64,000 nucleotides of DNA, taken from NCBI GenBank assembly GCA_964058845.1, contig CAXKVR010000042.1, forward strand, positions 83,506 through 147,505, given 5' to 3'. A program made the position numbers and the translations under genes. Positions 48,659 to 59,505 of this stretch are shown here, in pieces. Source of the DNA: Carex sylvatica (taxonomy: Eukaryota > Streptophyta > Magnoliopsida > Poales > Cyperaceae). How positions within the stretch are numbered: the stretch's first letter is position 1; the number at the start of each line of letters is the position of its first letter. The notes beneath the pieces were generated by a model. It saw only the letters and a list, made by a program, of their open reading frames with translations. It was not told the origin of the DNA and ran no database searches.

Positions 48659-51600
48659 CTAGAACTGAGAAAGAAACTGGATTTGCTTGATTAGTGGACT
48701 CAGTGCCTCCATCAACTTCTCACAGGGATGGTTGTGGACTCCTTCATACGTTGTAACAACAACGCTGGTGTCTTTTGACAAACGCTGCACCTGTTTTTTG
48801 ACATTGCATGTGTGATGTGTGCATCGGTAATAGCTCCTGCATCAATAGTATATAAATTAACACTGTTAAACACAAAGCAAACACAGAGAATAAATAATAC
48901 ACATAATGCAATTTATCTATGCATTAATTATCTAAGTTCTGCTACATATAGTTTAGATTTTGAGTATGTTTAATTTATTTGCAGATCGCATGGTCAAGAT
49001 TAAGAGACCCTGGCCTATCATCATTTGTGTGTCTTCTCTTGCAATTAAGTAACAACCTATGTAAAAAAAAATTATTATATTTTATCCATAATTAGTTCAT
49101 ATAAAATCAAGTCTAAATAAAAACTTAAATATTTACATTATTAGGCCAAACGATTACATAGGTTTTTGCCTAAACTTAATTGATAATATTAAAACAGAAT
49201 GAGTTAATATATGTACGCATTATGCAAGGCATATATATCTATATCACTCCTAAAAAAAAAAAGTACATATCTATGTCACTATTATTTAATTTGAAAACTC
49301 TAAACCAAATGCATCTACACAAGTTAATTAACATCACGATTTCATGCCCTGTGCATGGGCTGACAGCCTGACATACACAAGGCATGCATGGATTTGTGAA
49401 ATAATTGCGTCAGTGCCCACGTGCTCTGTGTGTCTGTGTCCATTTCCACTTTTCTTTTATTCGTTTCAGCGGCGGTTGGGTCCGAGGATTAAGTTCAATT
49501 GATTGGAAGAGGAGAAATTCACAGAAAGATACAGACAGGTACAACTTTATTTCTTAAGAATTTAGGTCATGTTTGGCTGTGGAGTAACTTTAATTCAGTG
49601 TAAATTGCTTATTCCAAACTAAGGTGGAGTAAGTTAAATCACCTCTCTAGATAGAGTAAGTTATTTCGGTTTAACTCACCTCTTACTCTATCTTACTCTT
49701 TTTATTTTAGTCCTTATTTGACTCCTTAAACGTGGAGTAAGAAGTTTACTCCACCTCTTAATCCACAACCAGACATGGCCTTAGTACTTTCCCTCAAATA
49801 AAACTAAGTCCTTAGTAGTCACACTCACGGGCATGCATGCATGCATGCATCTGTTTTGCTAGTAGACATACGAGTATGGGTGAGTAAATTGCTCATAACT
49901 TGTGAGCCGCTCATAACTCGCTCATTTATCAACTCGCTCATTTACTTAATGAGCGAGCATAAGCATGTCACAACTCGCTCATTAAGAATTTGTCATATCT
50001 AATTCCTGCTACATTCAATTCCAAATAAATTTCTACAACATCAGTCTTTTCTTATTAAATCTTGTGTAATATTCATAGTTTCATACATTTTTTTTTTTTA
50101 TAAATCGACAGAACAAGTTGAATTTTTGTTAGATTTTTATTATATTCTATTTAAATGAATTATGACAATTTGTTAAATTTTGACACTCATGAGTCATAAC
50201 TCGCTCATTTATCAACTCGTTTAACCTCGCTCATTTATTTAATGAGCGAGCATGAGCATACCTTAACTCGCTCATTAATCACTCCTAGATACGAGAGCGT
50301 GCCTTACAAAATCGTAACATCATGTGTTGACTAATGACTATGAGCTAATTAAGTGTATATATATTCGCTTACACAAATTAATTCCTTTAGTCATCACTAG
50401 TTGAGGATTTATTTGTTTGAATGGTCTGTTGTTTCTCCTGGGGATCTCGATCGATCTCTTCTGCATGGGACATGTTTAGAAGATGTTACAAAAAACAGAC
50501 CATCAACCTCTTAATTAAGAGCATGATAATTAATCCCTTGTCGACGCCACCATTCCAGCATTAATTGAGGAGGCCATGAAAACAGCATATGTACGTTACT
50601 AAAGAAATAAACACACTATAAGAAACTAGGAGGGGATGACAGAAGATGCAAATAGGTGAAGACTTGATCAGAGAACGGATTTTAATTAATTAACACTTTG
50701 ACAATGAGAAGACATACATATCAGTGAGATGAGGGGAGATATGCATTGGAATACTGAGCGCGCGGGGTCGCTAATATCATATTAGCAGATTTAAATATGA
50801 TTATGATCAATGATTACTGAGTGTTGGAAGGTTGAAATGGATTCGTCCGAATGCGATATATAACATGTTCTAATCCTATAGTAGGTTTAACAGCCTGCGT
50901 AATTACTGTAGCAAAATGGTGTTATCTTGAAGTGTTGACTAATGGTTAGTCTCATAATCTCAGTTAGCTCAGCAAATATCTTAGAACAATAACCAAACAC
51001 AAGTCCATGCAATCTCCTTATGCATGCATTGATCAGCAGATAGGTGAGAGTAGGTTAGGATATATAGTATCTAAATTAAGTCTCCTCACATAGTCCCATG
51101 TCTGCTCCGAGCTTCAAACAATCGATTTCTATTTTCCTTAAAAACGCGTAGACGAAGTGAGCGCTCTATTTACTGCCCGGAAACTAAACTCTGCAGATCA
51201 GAACAATATTAACATATGACTTGACAATATAATTGTTCATTCTCACCATCTTAATTAGGATATGCATGCACTAGTTTGTTGAAAATATGCAATTCATCTG
51301 ACTATCTGAACATGCCTTATAGTATATATACTGACAATAGCTAGTGTGATGAAAAAACCGGCACAAACCTAGGATATGCACTATTCTTCACAGCCTTCTG
51401 ACCATATTTCCTCCACCGATATCCATCGTCTAGTATATCATTTGCACTCCTTGTTTGAAACGCAAACCTTGGCCGGGTCACCTTCTTTCCCCTCCCGGTG
51501 CTCTTTCCTTTCTCCTTGCTGCTACTTCCACTACTTCCACTCGCACCATTTTCTTCGCCTTCTTCATTCATCAATGATCCCTGTACCGGCTGCTGGGACC

Positions 51601-51784
51601 CAACCGCAGCACCAGATAGTAGAAGTGAGGCCCAGTCAATCTGCGGCACTGGTTGCACCGCTTGATTGGTTACGAGATTGAGAGGGTTGAATTGTGATGA
51701 TGAACCAGGCGGTGCAAGGAGAGGCGAGAAGTTGTATGGTATATTTTGTGGTAGCTGTGCTTGTTCTTCCAAGTGTTGCTCCAT
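48659..51784 (-). CDS. WRKY24-like: WRKY transcription factor, group IIc (WRKY24/43/56 type)
   Basis: Exon 1 is 51784-51369 and exon 2 is 48836-48659; 594 nt, 197 residues. The ATG at 51784 ([10 protein letters not shown]) is chosen over an upstream in-frame ATG because the first stretch looks like 5' UTR. After an acidic/Ser-rich region and a basic patch ([20 protein letters not shown]) comes the WRKY domain: [20 protein letters not shown], with zinc ligands C-X4-C-X23-H-X-H (CTHHTC ... HNH). The C-terminus is [20 protein letters not shown]. The intron splits the Pro-Arg codon, the conserved WRKY intron site. The protein is a nuclear factor binding W-boxes (TTGAC). The single 2.53-kb intron is unusually long for this group and contains two MITEs. 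The gene appears complete. Confidence 0.95.
49565..49780. mobile_element. Tourist-type MITE in the WRKY intron
   Basis: 216 bp. GGTCATGTTTGGCTGTGGAG at one end and inverse (CCACAACCAGACATGGCC) at the other, flanked by TTA on both sides (49562-49564, 49781-49783), as for PIF/Harbinger MITEs. Confidence 0.9.
49875..50287. mobile_element. hAT-type MITE in the WRKY intron
   Basis: 413 bp. Ends TATGGGTGAGTAAATTGCTC and CTCATTAATCACTCCTA. Flanking 8-mers CATACGAG (49867-49874) and GATACGAG (50288-50295) differ at one base. Arms carry several AACTCGCTCATT(T/A) repeats. Confidence 0.75.
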
Positions 51785-51895
51785 GAAATTATATGTTAGT
51801 GTAATTAGTAATCGCTGGTCAAAAGTATAGGACCCTTTGGTTTTATAGAAGGAGAATAATGGTGTGTTCAAGACTTCAAGGTGTATCTTTTAGTG

Positions 51896-51904
51896 AGAGA
51901 GAGG

Positions 51905-51943
<39 letters not shown>

Positions 51944-51945
51944 TG
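51896..51945 (-). repeat. (GA)n/(CT)n in the WRKY 5' leader
   Basis: About 40 bases of GA repeat, CT on the transcribed strand, with a second shorter tract at 52027-52046. Such CT tracts are frequent in plant 5' UTRs and can bind GAGA-type (BPC) factors. Confidence 0.8.
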
Positions 51946-52089
51946 TTTGTTGTCTTGGTCTAGATAAAAGTGGAAGGTGAGAAGATGGTGAGAAGTATCA
52001 ACTACACTGAACAAGATAAAAGAGGCTAGAGAGAGAGAGAGAGAGCATACAGAGGGAAAGAGAGAGAACCAACAAGATCTCAACCACCA

Positions 52090-53110
52090 TCTTTCAGTTC
52101 AACTGCCTCGTCCTCCCAGTCATATGAAAAAACACTTATCCTCTCCAATTTTATATTACTGGAGAAGTCTATTACCATATAATACGCCAACCAAACTATA
52201 AAAACCAAGGAGATGGACATCTCCAGTAATTGTAACAGGAGATTTTAAAGATTTCCTAAAAATTACTTGGTTTTTTAATGGGAGCTTCATTGCTTGAACA
52301 TTACTTTAACGGCTGATGCATGGACAGCATGGTGTCTCCTGCTTCCAACTGGCCAACTCGATCGTACCATGAATTATAATTTCCGTATTTGAATGAAATG
52401 CACCGTTATAATAACTATGCATTTAATTGTACAATTTGATGACTCATCTCTCAAATATAAGCACGATTCTTCTCTTCCATTTATAATATTACTAATTTCA
52501 TAATTGCATATTGTTGCATCGAGTAGAAATCCATTGGAGACAGAATGCTAAATTTAACCACATCTTGCCAGCAAATTAGTTAACTAAGCTTTGAGTAGTT
52601 GAAATAGCTCATCTATTAACCTCAAGAGTTAGCTAGAATTTTGACCTTTTAAAGCATAGTAAATTCAAGGGCTTATGGACTATTGTATTGGTTACACTAA
52701 TTTTTATAGATTGTAAAAATTATGGGCCTTTGCTTTGATCTTGTTTATTTTACAAAGCTTTAAATGTAATCTGACACCATCATGAAAATATGTTACAATG
52801 CATGAAATAATTCTTGAACGAAATAACAATGGGTATACAGTTCAGTCCCTTTTTGGCTTAAGAGTCATCATACAGGCATACAGCTTATTAATTAGATTAT
52901 TTTCATAGATATTAATTTTTTATTTTTTTATTTGATGCATTGAATATGATGCTCCTATATAATTCAATAATTAAAATATGTACAAAAATTATAATTAATT
53001 AAACATGCGAGCGTACAAATTAAAATGTTTATAAGTAATTAGTTTACTTTTTCTTTATGCAATCAACTTCAATTTTTTTATCATTTATGTGCAAGCAAAA
53101 ATATATATAT
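52090..53110. other. WRKY upstream region, no gene seen
   Basis: AT-rich. Presumed promoter of the minus-strand WRKY gene; no convincing regulatory array was recognised. Confidence 0.4.
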
Positions 53111-53846
53111 ATTATTGAAACTTAGAATTAATGATAGAGAAAAGGTTCTGGTCCACAGATCTTTGTCTACGATCTGTCTACAACCTTATCCACTCTCTGA
53201 TTCAACTGTCTCCGATCCCCACCTTCTAACGGCAACTCAAATTCGCATATATAAATTTTTCTTCTCCGATTGTCTCTTTAATTTTTTTAATATTTATCTT
53301 TTTCTCGATCAGATTTTTTCTAGCCATTTCCTTCGTATTTTCCTTTGCGATTTCATTGAAACTATTATCGCTATTGAAATTGTCTCTACTGAAGAAGGTT
53401 TAGGCGTGGCTTAAAAACTTTTCTTTCCGATCTGATTTTTTATTGCTGAGGCGATTTTCCTTCGCAATTTCTCTACTCATTCTCTCTCCACCGTCCAACT
53501 GATTGTGAATTTTGAATTCAATTCTAACTTCGATCTGTAAACCTCGTCGATCCCTAATTTTAAAGATGTGATACTGATACAAATTTTCACAGCCTCTCTT
53601 CACTGATCGGTTCTTTGTGCCCTCACTTCTCACTGTTGATGTAGTTTGGATGTAGAACGATGAATGTATTTTACGTTTTAATTAATAAAAATTATACTTG
53701 ACAACTACTGTCAATGTTTAAAAAAGAAGAAGAGAATATCCTGGTATTAGACTACTCTCTTGCATTATTTGTATTTCATTTACTTATTGTTGAGTGAATA
53801 TAGATGGTTTTTGACACTGATTGATTTAATAAATAAAAAAATTCAG

Positions 53847-54117
53847 GATCAATGCTCCCCTCATTATGGCAACCTATTTCACCATTACCTCTTCAAAGCT
53901 CCTACCCGAAATAACTGACCCAGAGATTGAATCAGCATTTGAGGATTTAATGGTAATGATCTCACTATGGTGATTCAAATTTTGCGAATGTGTACTATAA
54001 ATCTATCACACTTTTACTATATTTTGAAGTGTTTAGGTGGATCTTGTCATGCCTACCAATTGTTCAGTGAAATGCCTCAATGAGATCTTCCCACCTATTT
54101 CTGATCATTGTGTACGA
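53847..54117 (+). CDS. Unidentified pair of exons
   Basis: Exon 53847-53952 (after TTCAG) reads INAPLIMATYFTITSSKLLP then EITDPEIESAFEDLM and ends at a GT donor. Exon 54037-54117 (after TTTAG) continues in phase, VDLVMPTNCSVKCLNEIFPP then ISDHCVR, to a GT. This gives 62 residues with correct splice borders, but I recognise no family. A CT-rich leader-like stretch at 53110-53640 precedes it and a MITE follows. It may be a gene fragment captured by an unrecognised transposon. Confidence 0.3.
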
Positions 54118-54331
54118 GTAACACAGTTTACCTGATGATACTCTTGTGCCACTGTCAAGTAATCTCACAGTTTATCTGATAATGCTCAGGTCGCAGCTAT
54201 ATGAGATTACTCCTCCAGTCTCAAACTGTTGCTTCGGAGTTTCATGAGCACATTGAAATGTTTTCATATTGTACTGTTATGTCAATTATACTTTATTAAA
54301 ATTTCTAGCATGTATTATACAATTATACATG

Positions 54332-54752
54332 GAGATGGACTTGGGTGAGCCATGGCTCACCAAGCGTTTGTACTCTACACCATATTTTCATTTTGAAAGT
54401 CCAAACGACCGATTCGAATTGTTAGATATGATTTCTATATTGAAATGTGCTTGGAAACCAAATTTTACATTTTTTGAAATTTTTTTACTATTTATTAAGC
54501 ATTTTTTAAAATTGCTGTTTTGCTGTGAACAGTAAAAACAGTAAAATTTTCTGGACTATCGGATCAGCAATTTTAAAAAATGCTTAATAAATAGTAAAAA
54601 ATTTCAAAAAATGTAAAATTTGGTCTCCAAGCACATTTCAATTTGAAGAACAAGATGAACGGTTCGGATCGATTGTTTGAATTTTAAAAATGTATAAAAT
54701 GAGCCAAGACTCACCAACGCGAAATAAGCCATGGCTCATTTTAGCCCAACTC
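54332..54752. mobile_element. Foldback MITE, shared-core family, copy 3
   Basis: 421 bp, starts GAGATGGACTTGGGTGAGCC and ends with GGCTCATTTTAGCCCAACTC, flanked by the perfect 10-bp repeat ATTATACATG (54322-54331, 54753-54762). The arms hold the family core; outer segments contain the palindrome GAGCCATGGCTC. Confidence 0.92.
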
Positions 54753-54959
54753 ATTATACATGTTAGATATATTATTTTACAGGATATATATTGTTATTTT
54801 TTAAATGTTATGTATATCATTTTGTAGTATAGATTGGTTTGATTTACATTATAGGTGACACATTTTACAGTATATATTTGTGTGGTGAATGTTATGATTG
54901 TGCTGAACAAATGCTTTTGAACTGCTGTGTTTTGTTGAACAATGATGTATTACAGTTTG

Positions 54960-55530
54960 GAATTGTTATCTTTCTAGTTAACATGTGTCAGTTTACAGTA
55001 TTTAAGTTTTATAGTTTTTATTTTTTTCAATTTTTATTTTTAATGTTCTGGTTGTTGTATACATGCAATTGGTTTATAGTTTACATATATCAGTTTTACA
55101 GTATTGGCATTTTGTGGTTTGTACGTTTTGTTTTTGTAGTTTAAGTTGACAGTTTTTTAGTATTGAAATTTTTTATTTTTTACATTTTGTTTTATCATTT
55201 TCATATGCTTATTTTACATTATTGAGGTTTTATAATTTTTATATTTTATTTTCACAGTTTAAGTTGACAATTTTACAGTATTGAAAACTGATAATTTTTA
55301 AATTTTATTTAATCGTTTCATCTGCTAATTTTACATTGTTGAAAATTTATAGTTTTTACGTTTTGTTTTTACAGTTTAACTTGATATTTTTACAGTATTG
55401 ATAATTGATATTTTCAACATTATATTTTATCGTTTTGATCATCTGTGAATTTTGCATGACTGTAATTTTATAGTTTGTACATTTTATTTTTATAGTTAAA
55501 GTGGTCAATTTTATAGTTTTCATTATTTTG
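54960..55530. repeat. Degenerate ~115-bp tandem repeat
   Basis: About four to five diverged units built from TTTTACAGTATTG, TTATAGTTTTTACGTTTTG and ACAGTTTAAGTTGACA. Non-coding; similar in style to transposon subterminal arrays. Confidence 0.7.
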
Positions 55531-55559
55531 ATGATTTATTTGTGTGTTCATTAAATAGA

Positions 55560-57310
55560 GAAAAAAATTATTCAGAAAATTTAATTTTACATTTTATCAC
55601 ATTTTTTGTCAAAATAACTGTTAATAACTAACACTAACTACTAATAACTTTCTATAACTGTAATTTTCGAAAGTACAACAAGTGGTCCCTTTGAAAATAT
55701 TTTTTTTTGTCTTGATGTGCAAGTTGTAATCTGTTTCTAACTATTATGGGAGTTACTGGATGTTTTGTGATTAACTGACATATTTTATGTGATATATTGT
55801 GTAATTATACCGTATGTAGGAATAATTTTACAGTATTTGTGTAAGTTAAATGTTAATTTTTCTGTAGATAAAATGTGAAAAAAAAATTAATGGACAATTA
55901 GACGTGTAACTGCGGTCACTTTCCCTTGCCCAGTGGCAACAAAATCTAGCCGCCTGTTTATGGGACCCAATTATGGCCACCTGTTGTATATGAAAGCAAG
56001 CATAGTTTATTTAGTAAAGTAACTTTTAATTTGGGTGTGTCGCATGCAATTGACTTTTAACTGTGCGAAATAGGCGATTTGTTAACCGACTCAAACCCTA
56101 GAGCAGCCGCTATGGTAAATCTTTGATTGCATATTAATTTCTTCCTCTTTTCTCATAATTGTCGCTGTATATATATCGATCTTTGTTTCCAAAAGTGATC
56201 TCCTCTAGAAAAGACAAGTTTCAACATCTCCATTTATAATTAAATATGGTAAATTGTTAGGTGAAATGTGCAGAAGCGTTTTCGCACAAAAAGCTCTTCG
56301 ATCATCTTACAAAGCTTCAGCAAGAAGTTGAAAATACACACGTGAGAGTGTGATTGTGATTTGTGAAGCTGATCGACAAGCTTCCCAAATTTTGTTTCCA
56401 AAATTTCCTGCCAGATTTGCCAAACCAATTCTGTCAAAAGATAATAATCAGATAAGAACTGATTTTGACATGATATATTGTGGAACAAAATAAGGCAGGA
56501 ATGAGAAAACGTGACTTTTACCTGAAGGCTGTTTTTGTAACACGAAATCGATCTGATCGATAGGTACGAAAAATTCAAGCATGGCGACGGAAGCGTTAAT
56601 TTCTTTAGATATATAGGGAGCTTCTCTCTTAATACAAAGAGCAATTGGTGTATTAATTAATTACATAATTTTATTGGAATATGACGGGGTTATTTCATTA
56701 GTTGATTGTGATTTGGCCATACAGAGTATATATGAAATTGATTCTCTATGACTCGAGTATCAAATGTCAAACCGTGCGCAGCTAATAGCCACATATCTAC
56801 GGAAAAAAAATTCTCTATTTTTCGCAAATTAATTTAGTAGAATGGGACAAAATATTAGGATAAGACTTAATTATATAATTATTTTGAATATTAAGTATAT
56901 TTTAATAATTTAGAAAAAAATGAATTTAAAGTGAGGCGTAACTTTATAATTATTTGAATCTCAAGTGTTGAAATAAAAATATACTTTGAAAAACCAAAAC
57001 TACCCTGTCCTCTTGACTCCATGTAGCTCCACTCTGTTGTGAATGTTGTTTACATAATTTCTTTACATGTATTCTTTAAATATACGTATATACGGGTACG
57101 GCCATTAGATTAAGAAGGCAATTATTTTTTTTATTAAATAAAGTGGAACTGATATATTGATAATTAATTATTTCTATCATCATCAATATCATTTTTATGA
57201 TTTAGCTTAATAGTATTATTATTTAGTTTAATTATATTATAATTTAGTTTATGTAAAATCTTGATCAAACACTGGAACTGAAAAAAATAATAACAAAGGA
57301 GTAAAAAACA
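55560..57310. other. Intergenic, no supported gene
   Basis: A 134-codon minus frame at 56240-56644 has no recognised family and reads like AT-rich non-coding DNA. GC-richer phrases at 55900-55980 (CGGTCACTTTCCC, GCCGCCTG) resemble MULE subterminal DNA but no partner was found. Confidence 0.35.
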
Positions 57311-57314
57311 ATGT

Positions 57315-57620
57315 TAAACTCGCAACTTGAACTGATTCTCATCAATTTAAACCGATCACGAGTGATGCATGTACGTGCAAATTTTTGAAATTTTTGAATC
57401 CATTTAGTACAAAGTTAAGCGGTAAAAAAACTGATGAAAAATGAATGCATAAAATAACTTTAAAATTTTTATTTTTTTTACTGCTTGACTTTGTACTAAA
57501 TAGATTCAAAAATTTCTCACTCATGAAGTAGACAGATTTTAACAGTTTAAATTTACCATTTGAAACTAATCTGATAGATTTTTGGAGTTGTGCTCACTAA
57601 ATCTATTTGATGAGTATAAT
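57315..57620. mobile_element. Diverged relative of the 47069 MITE
   Basis: Shares CACGAGTGAT, the AGTACAAAGT(T/C)AAG(C/T)GGTAA inverted pair and AGATTTTTGGAG-type ends. Inverted inner arms are clear, the outer ends decayed. Confidence 0.55.
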
Positions 57621-57667
57621 ACACGCTAGATTTGTTCCTACATTTTTTTTGAAACAAATTTGCTCAC

Positions 57668-57683
<16 letters not shown>

Positions 57684-57700
<17 letters not shown>

Positions 57701-58113
57701 TGGGCTATGGTACATTGCAATGTATAGCTTTCTTTATACATTGCACTATAAATCACGTGATTCAAATTTCAAATAACCAATCCAAACCATTAATCTTGTT
57801 GTCCATATTAATATATATTTGGAGACCAAATTTTATATTTTTTGGAATGTGTTTACTATTTTTTTAGATTTATTGAAAATCGCTGTTTTTTATGGTCCAT
57901 ATTTGTCTGAAAACAGCGATTTTCAATAAATCTAAAAAAATAGTAAAAAATTTTCAAAAAATATAAAATTTGGTCTCCAAACACATATTAATATGGACAA
58001 CAAGATGAACGGTTTGAATCAGTTATTTGGACTTTAAATCACGTGATTTATAGTGCAATATACAAAGAAGACTATACATTGCAATGTCTCGTAGTCCATC
58101 TCTCTCTCTATAT
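57684..58113. mobile_element. Foldback MITE, shared-core family, copy 4
   Basis: Ends GAGAGAGATGGGCTATGGTA and its inverse, set in (TA)n so the TSD is probably TATATATATA. Arms include CACGTG(A)TTTATAGTGCAAT outside and the family core (TTTGGTCTCCAAACACATAT) inside; the centre is AACAGCGATTTTCAAT. Confidence 0.85.
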
Positions 58114-58718
58114 ATATATATTATTCAATCTATTTGAATGATTTATCAAGACCGGTTAAATGATAGTGATGATGATAGAAATAAAGAACTTGCTGACCAA
58201 AGGAGTAATTGTAGAATTTTTTACTTTGTTTATTTCTTCTTCTTTTTCTTCTTCTTTTAGAATGGGAACATAAAATTGAAGTGAGAAAAATAATATCATC
58301 TTGGATATCTTTTGCTGTGGAACATCACATTTAGTAGTAAATCAAGGACAATATCAGAAACAGAGAAATCTTTAGGGGACCTACTTGTGATCTGCGGTAA
58401 AAGTCTACTGTCCTTCCAGAAAATTGTACCCAAAATTCAACGGAGCCGGTTGTCTTTTGTTCTAACAAATTTGGATAATTTTTTTCTGCCTATTGCAAAC
58501 AAAGAATTTATAAAAATATAACTATACTTTTCTGAAAGATTTGGCAGTTATAAATTAATTAAATATGCATATATATAATTTATGTAGAAATTAATATATT
58601 CAATGAAACAATACATCACAACATAGAATTCGTAAATACCACAAAATAAAACTAACCATTACATATCCATAAAAATTGCCTACAAATTTTTAAACCTAAT
58701 TGTACTCGGTGTTTTAAG

Positions 58719-59231
58719 TCGATTTTTTATTAATATAAAAATAAATAAATAAATATCAAAATAAGGGGTATAATTTTGTGAAATTTCGCAATATAAAAAT
58801 AACGTGATGGAATATCACATTTACTGGACATTATAAACTATCACGTCCAGCTAATTAAACACCGCATTTACTAATTAACTAAAAAATAAAAAAATAAAAA
58901 TTCTAGATATGATAGAGTATCACGTTCAGCCAAAAATCATGCCAATAATTCAAATTGTCCGATGTGCATGTGTTGCTTTTCTTGAAAATTGAAAATTGAA
59001 AATAATGACCAAAGCACAATTTTTTGTGCTGGACGTGATTGACTATCACGCCCAATAAATTTGTTTCTTTCTTAATTAATTAGTAAATGTGATATTTACA
59101 GTTTAAATTAGCTGGATGTGATAGTTTATAATCTCAAGTAGACGTGATATTCCATCACGTTCTTCTTATATTCTGAAATTTTGCGAAATTCCACATCTTT
59201 TTTGATATATATATTTTTTATTAAAAAAAAA
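58719..59231. mobile_element. Inverted-repeat element with TATCACGT motifs
   Basis: Arms of about 100 bases are inverted (GTGAAATTTCGCAATATAA / TTATATTCTGAAATTTTGCG; ACGTGATGGAATATCAC and inverse). They are flanked by an identical 13-base direct repeat TCGGTGTTTTAAG (58706-58718, 59232-59244). The interior repeats (A)TATCACG(T/C)(C/T)CA several times. Superfamily not assigned. Confidence 0.65.
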
Positions 59232-59374
59232 TCGGTGTTTTAAGCATGTAGATCTCGTCAATGATAAGTGTCTTAAACTCTTAATTATTACAAAATTTTA
59301 AATTAAATAATACACACTCTATTGTCTCCTCTAAGACGACGCTCATGTTAAACCATAAAATAATTGTGCTTTGA

Positions 59375-59457
59375 GATTCGTGCGTAACGGGTTGAAACGG
59401 TCTAGATTTTGCACTGATCCACTCAAAGTTTGAGATATCTCAGAGGATGCGAATTGC
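59375..59457. repeat. Arm of a dispersed repeat ending GGATGCGAATT
   Basis: Resembles one arm of the element at 37352-37544 and stretches at 10420-10540 and 11560-11705 (TTTGAGATATCTCAGAGGATGC). It ends about 50 bases before the PPR start codon. Confidence 0.55.
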
Positions 59458-59505
59458 AGCCGCATTCGACCATTCTTCGTGCCTTCCTCAACAACATCAA
59501 TCTCC

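Noticed and set aside
56240..56644. 134-codon minus-strand frame
   Set aside because: No family resemblance, AT-biased composition, no splice context or conserved motif.
59479..59505. Upstream start of the PPR frame at 59479
   Set aside because: The codon there is GTG. The first ATG in frame is 59506, followed by a plausible targeting peptide.
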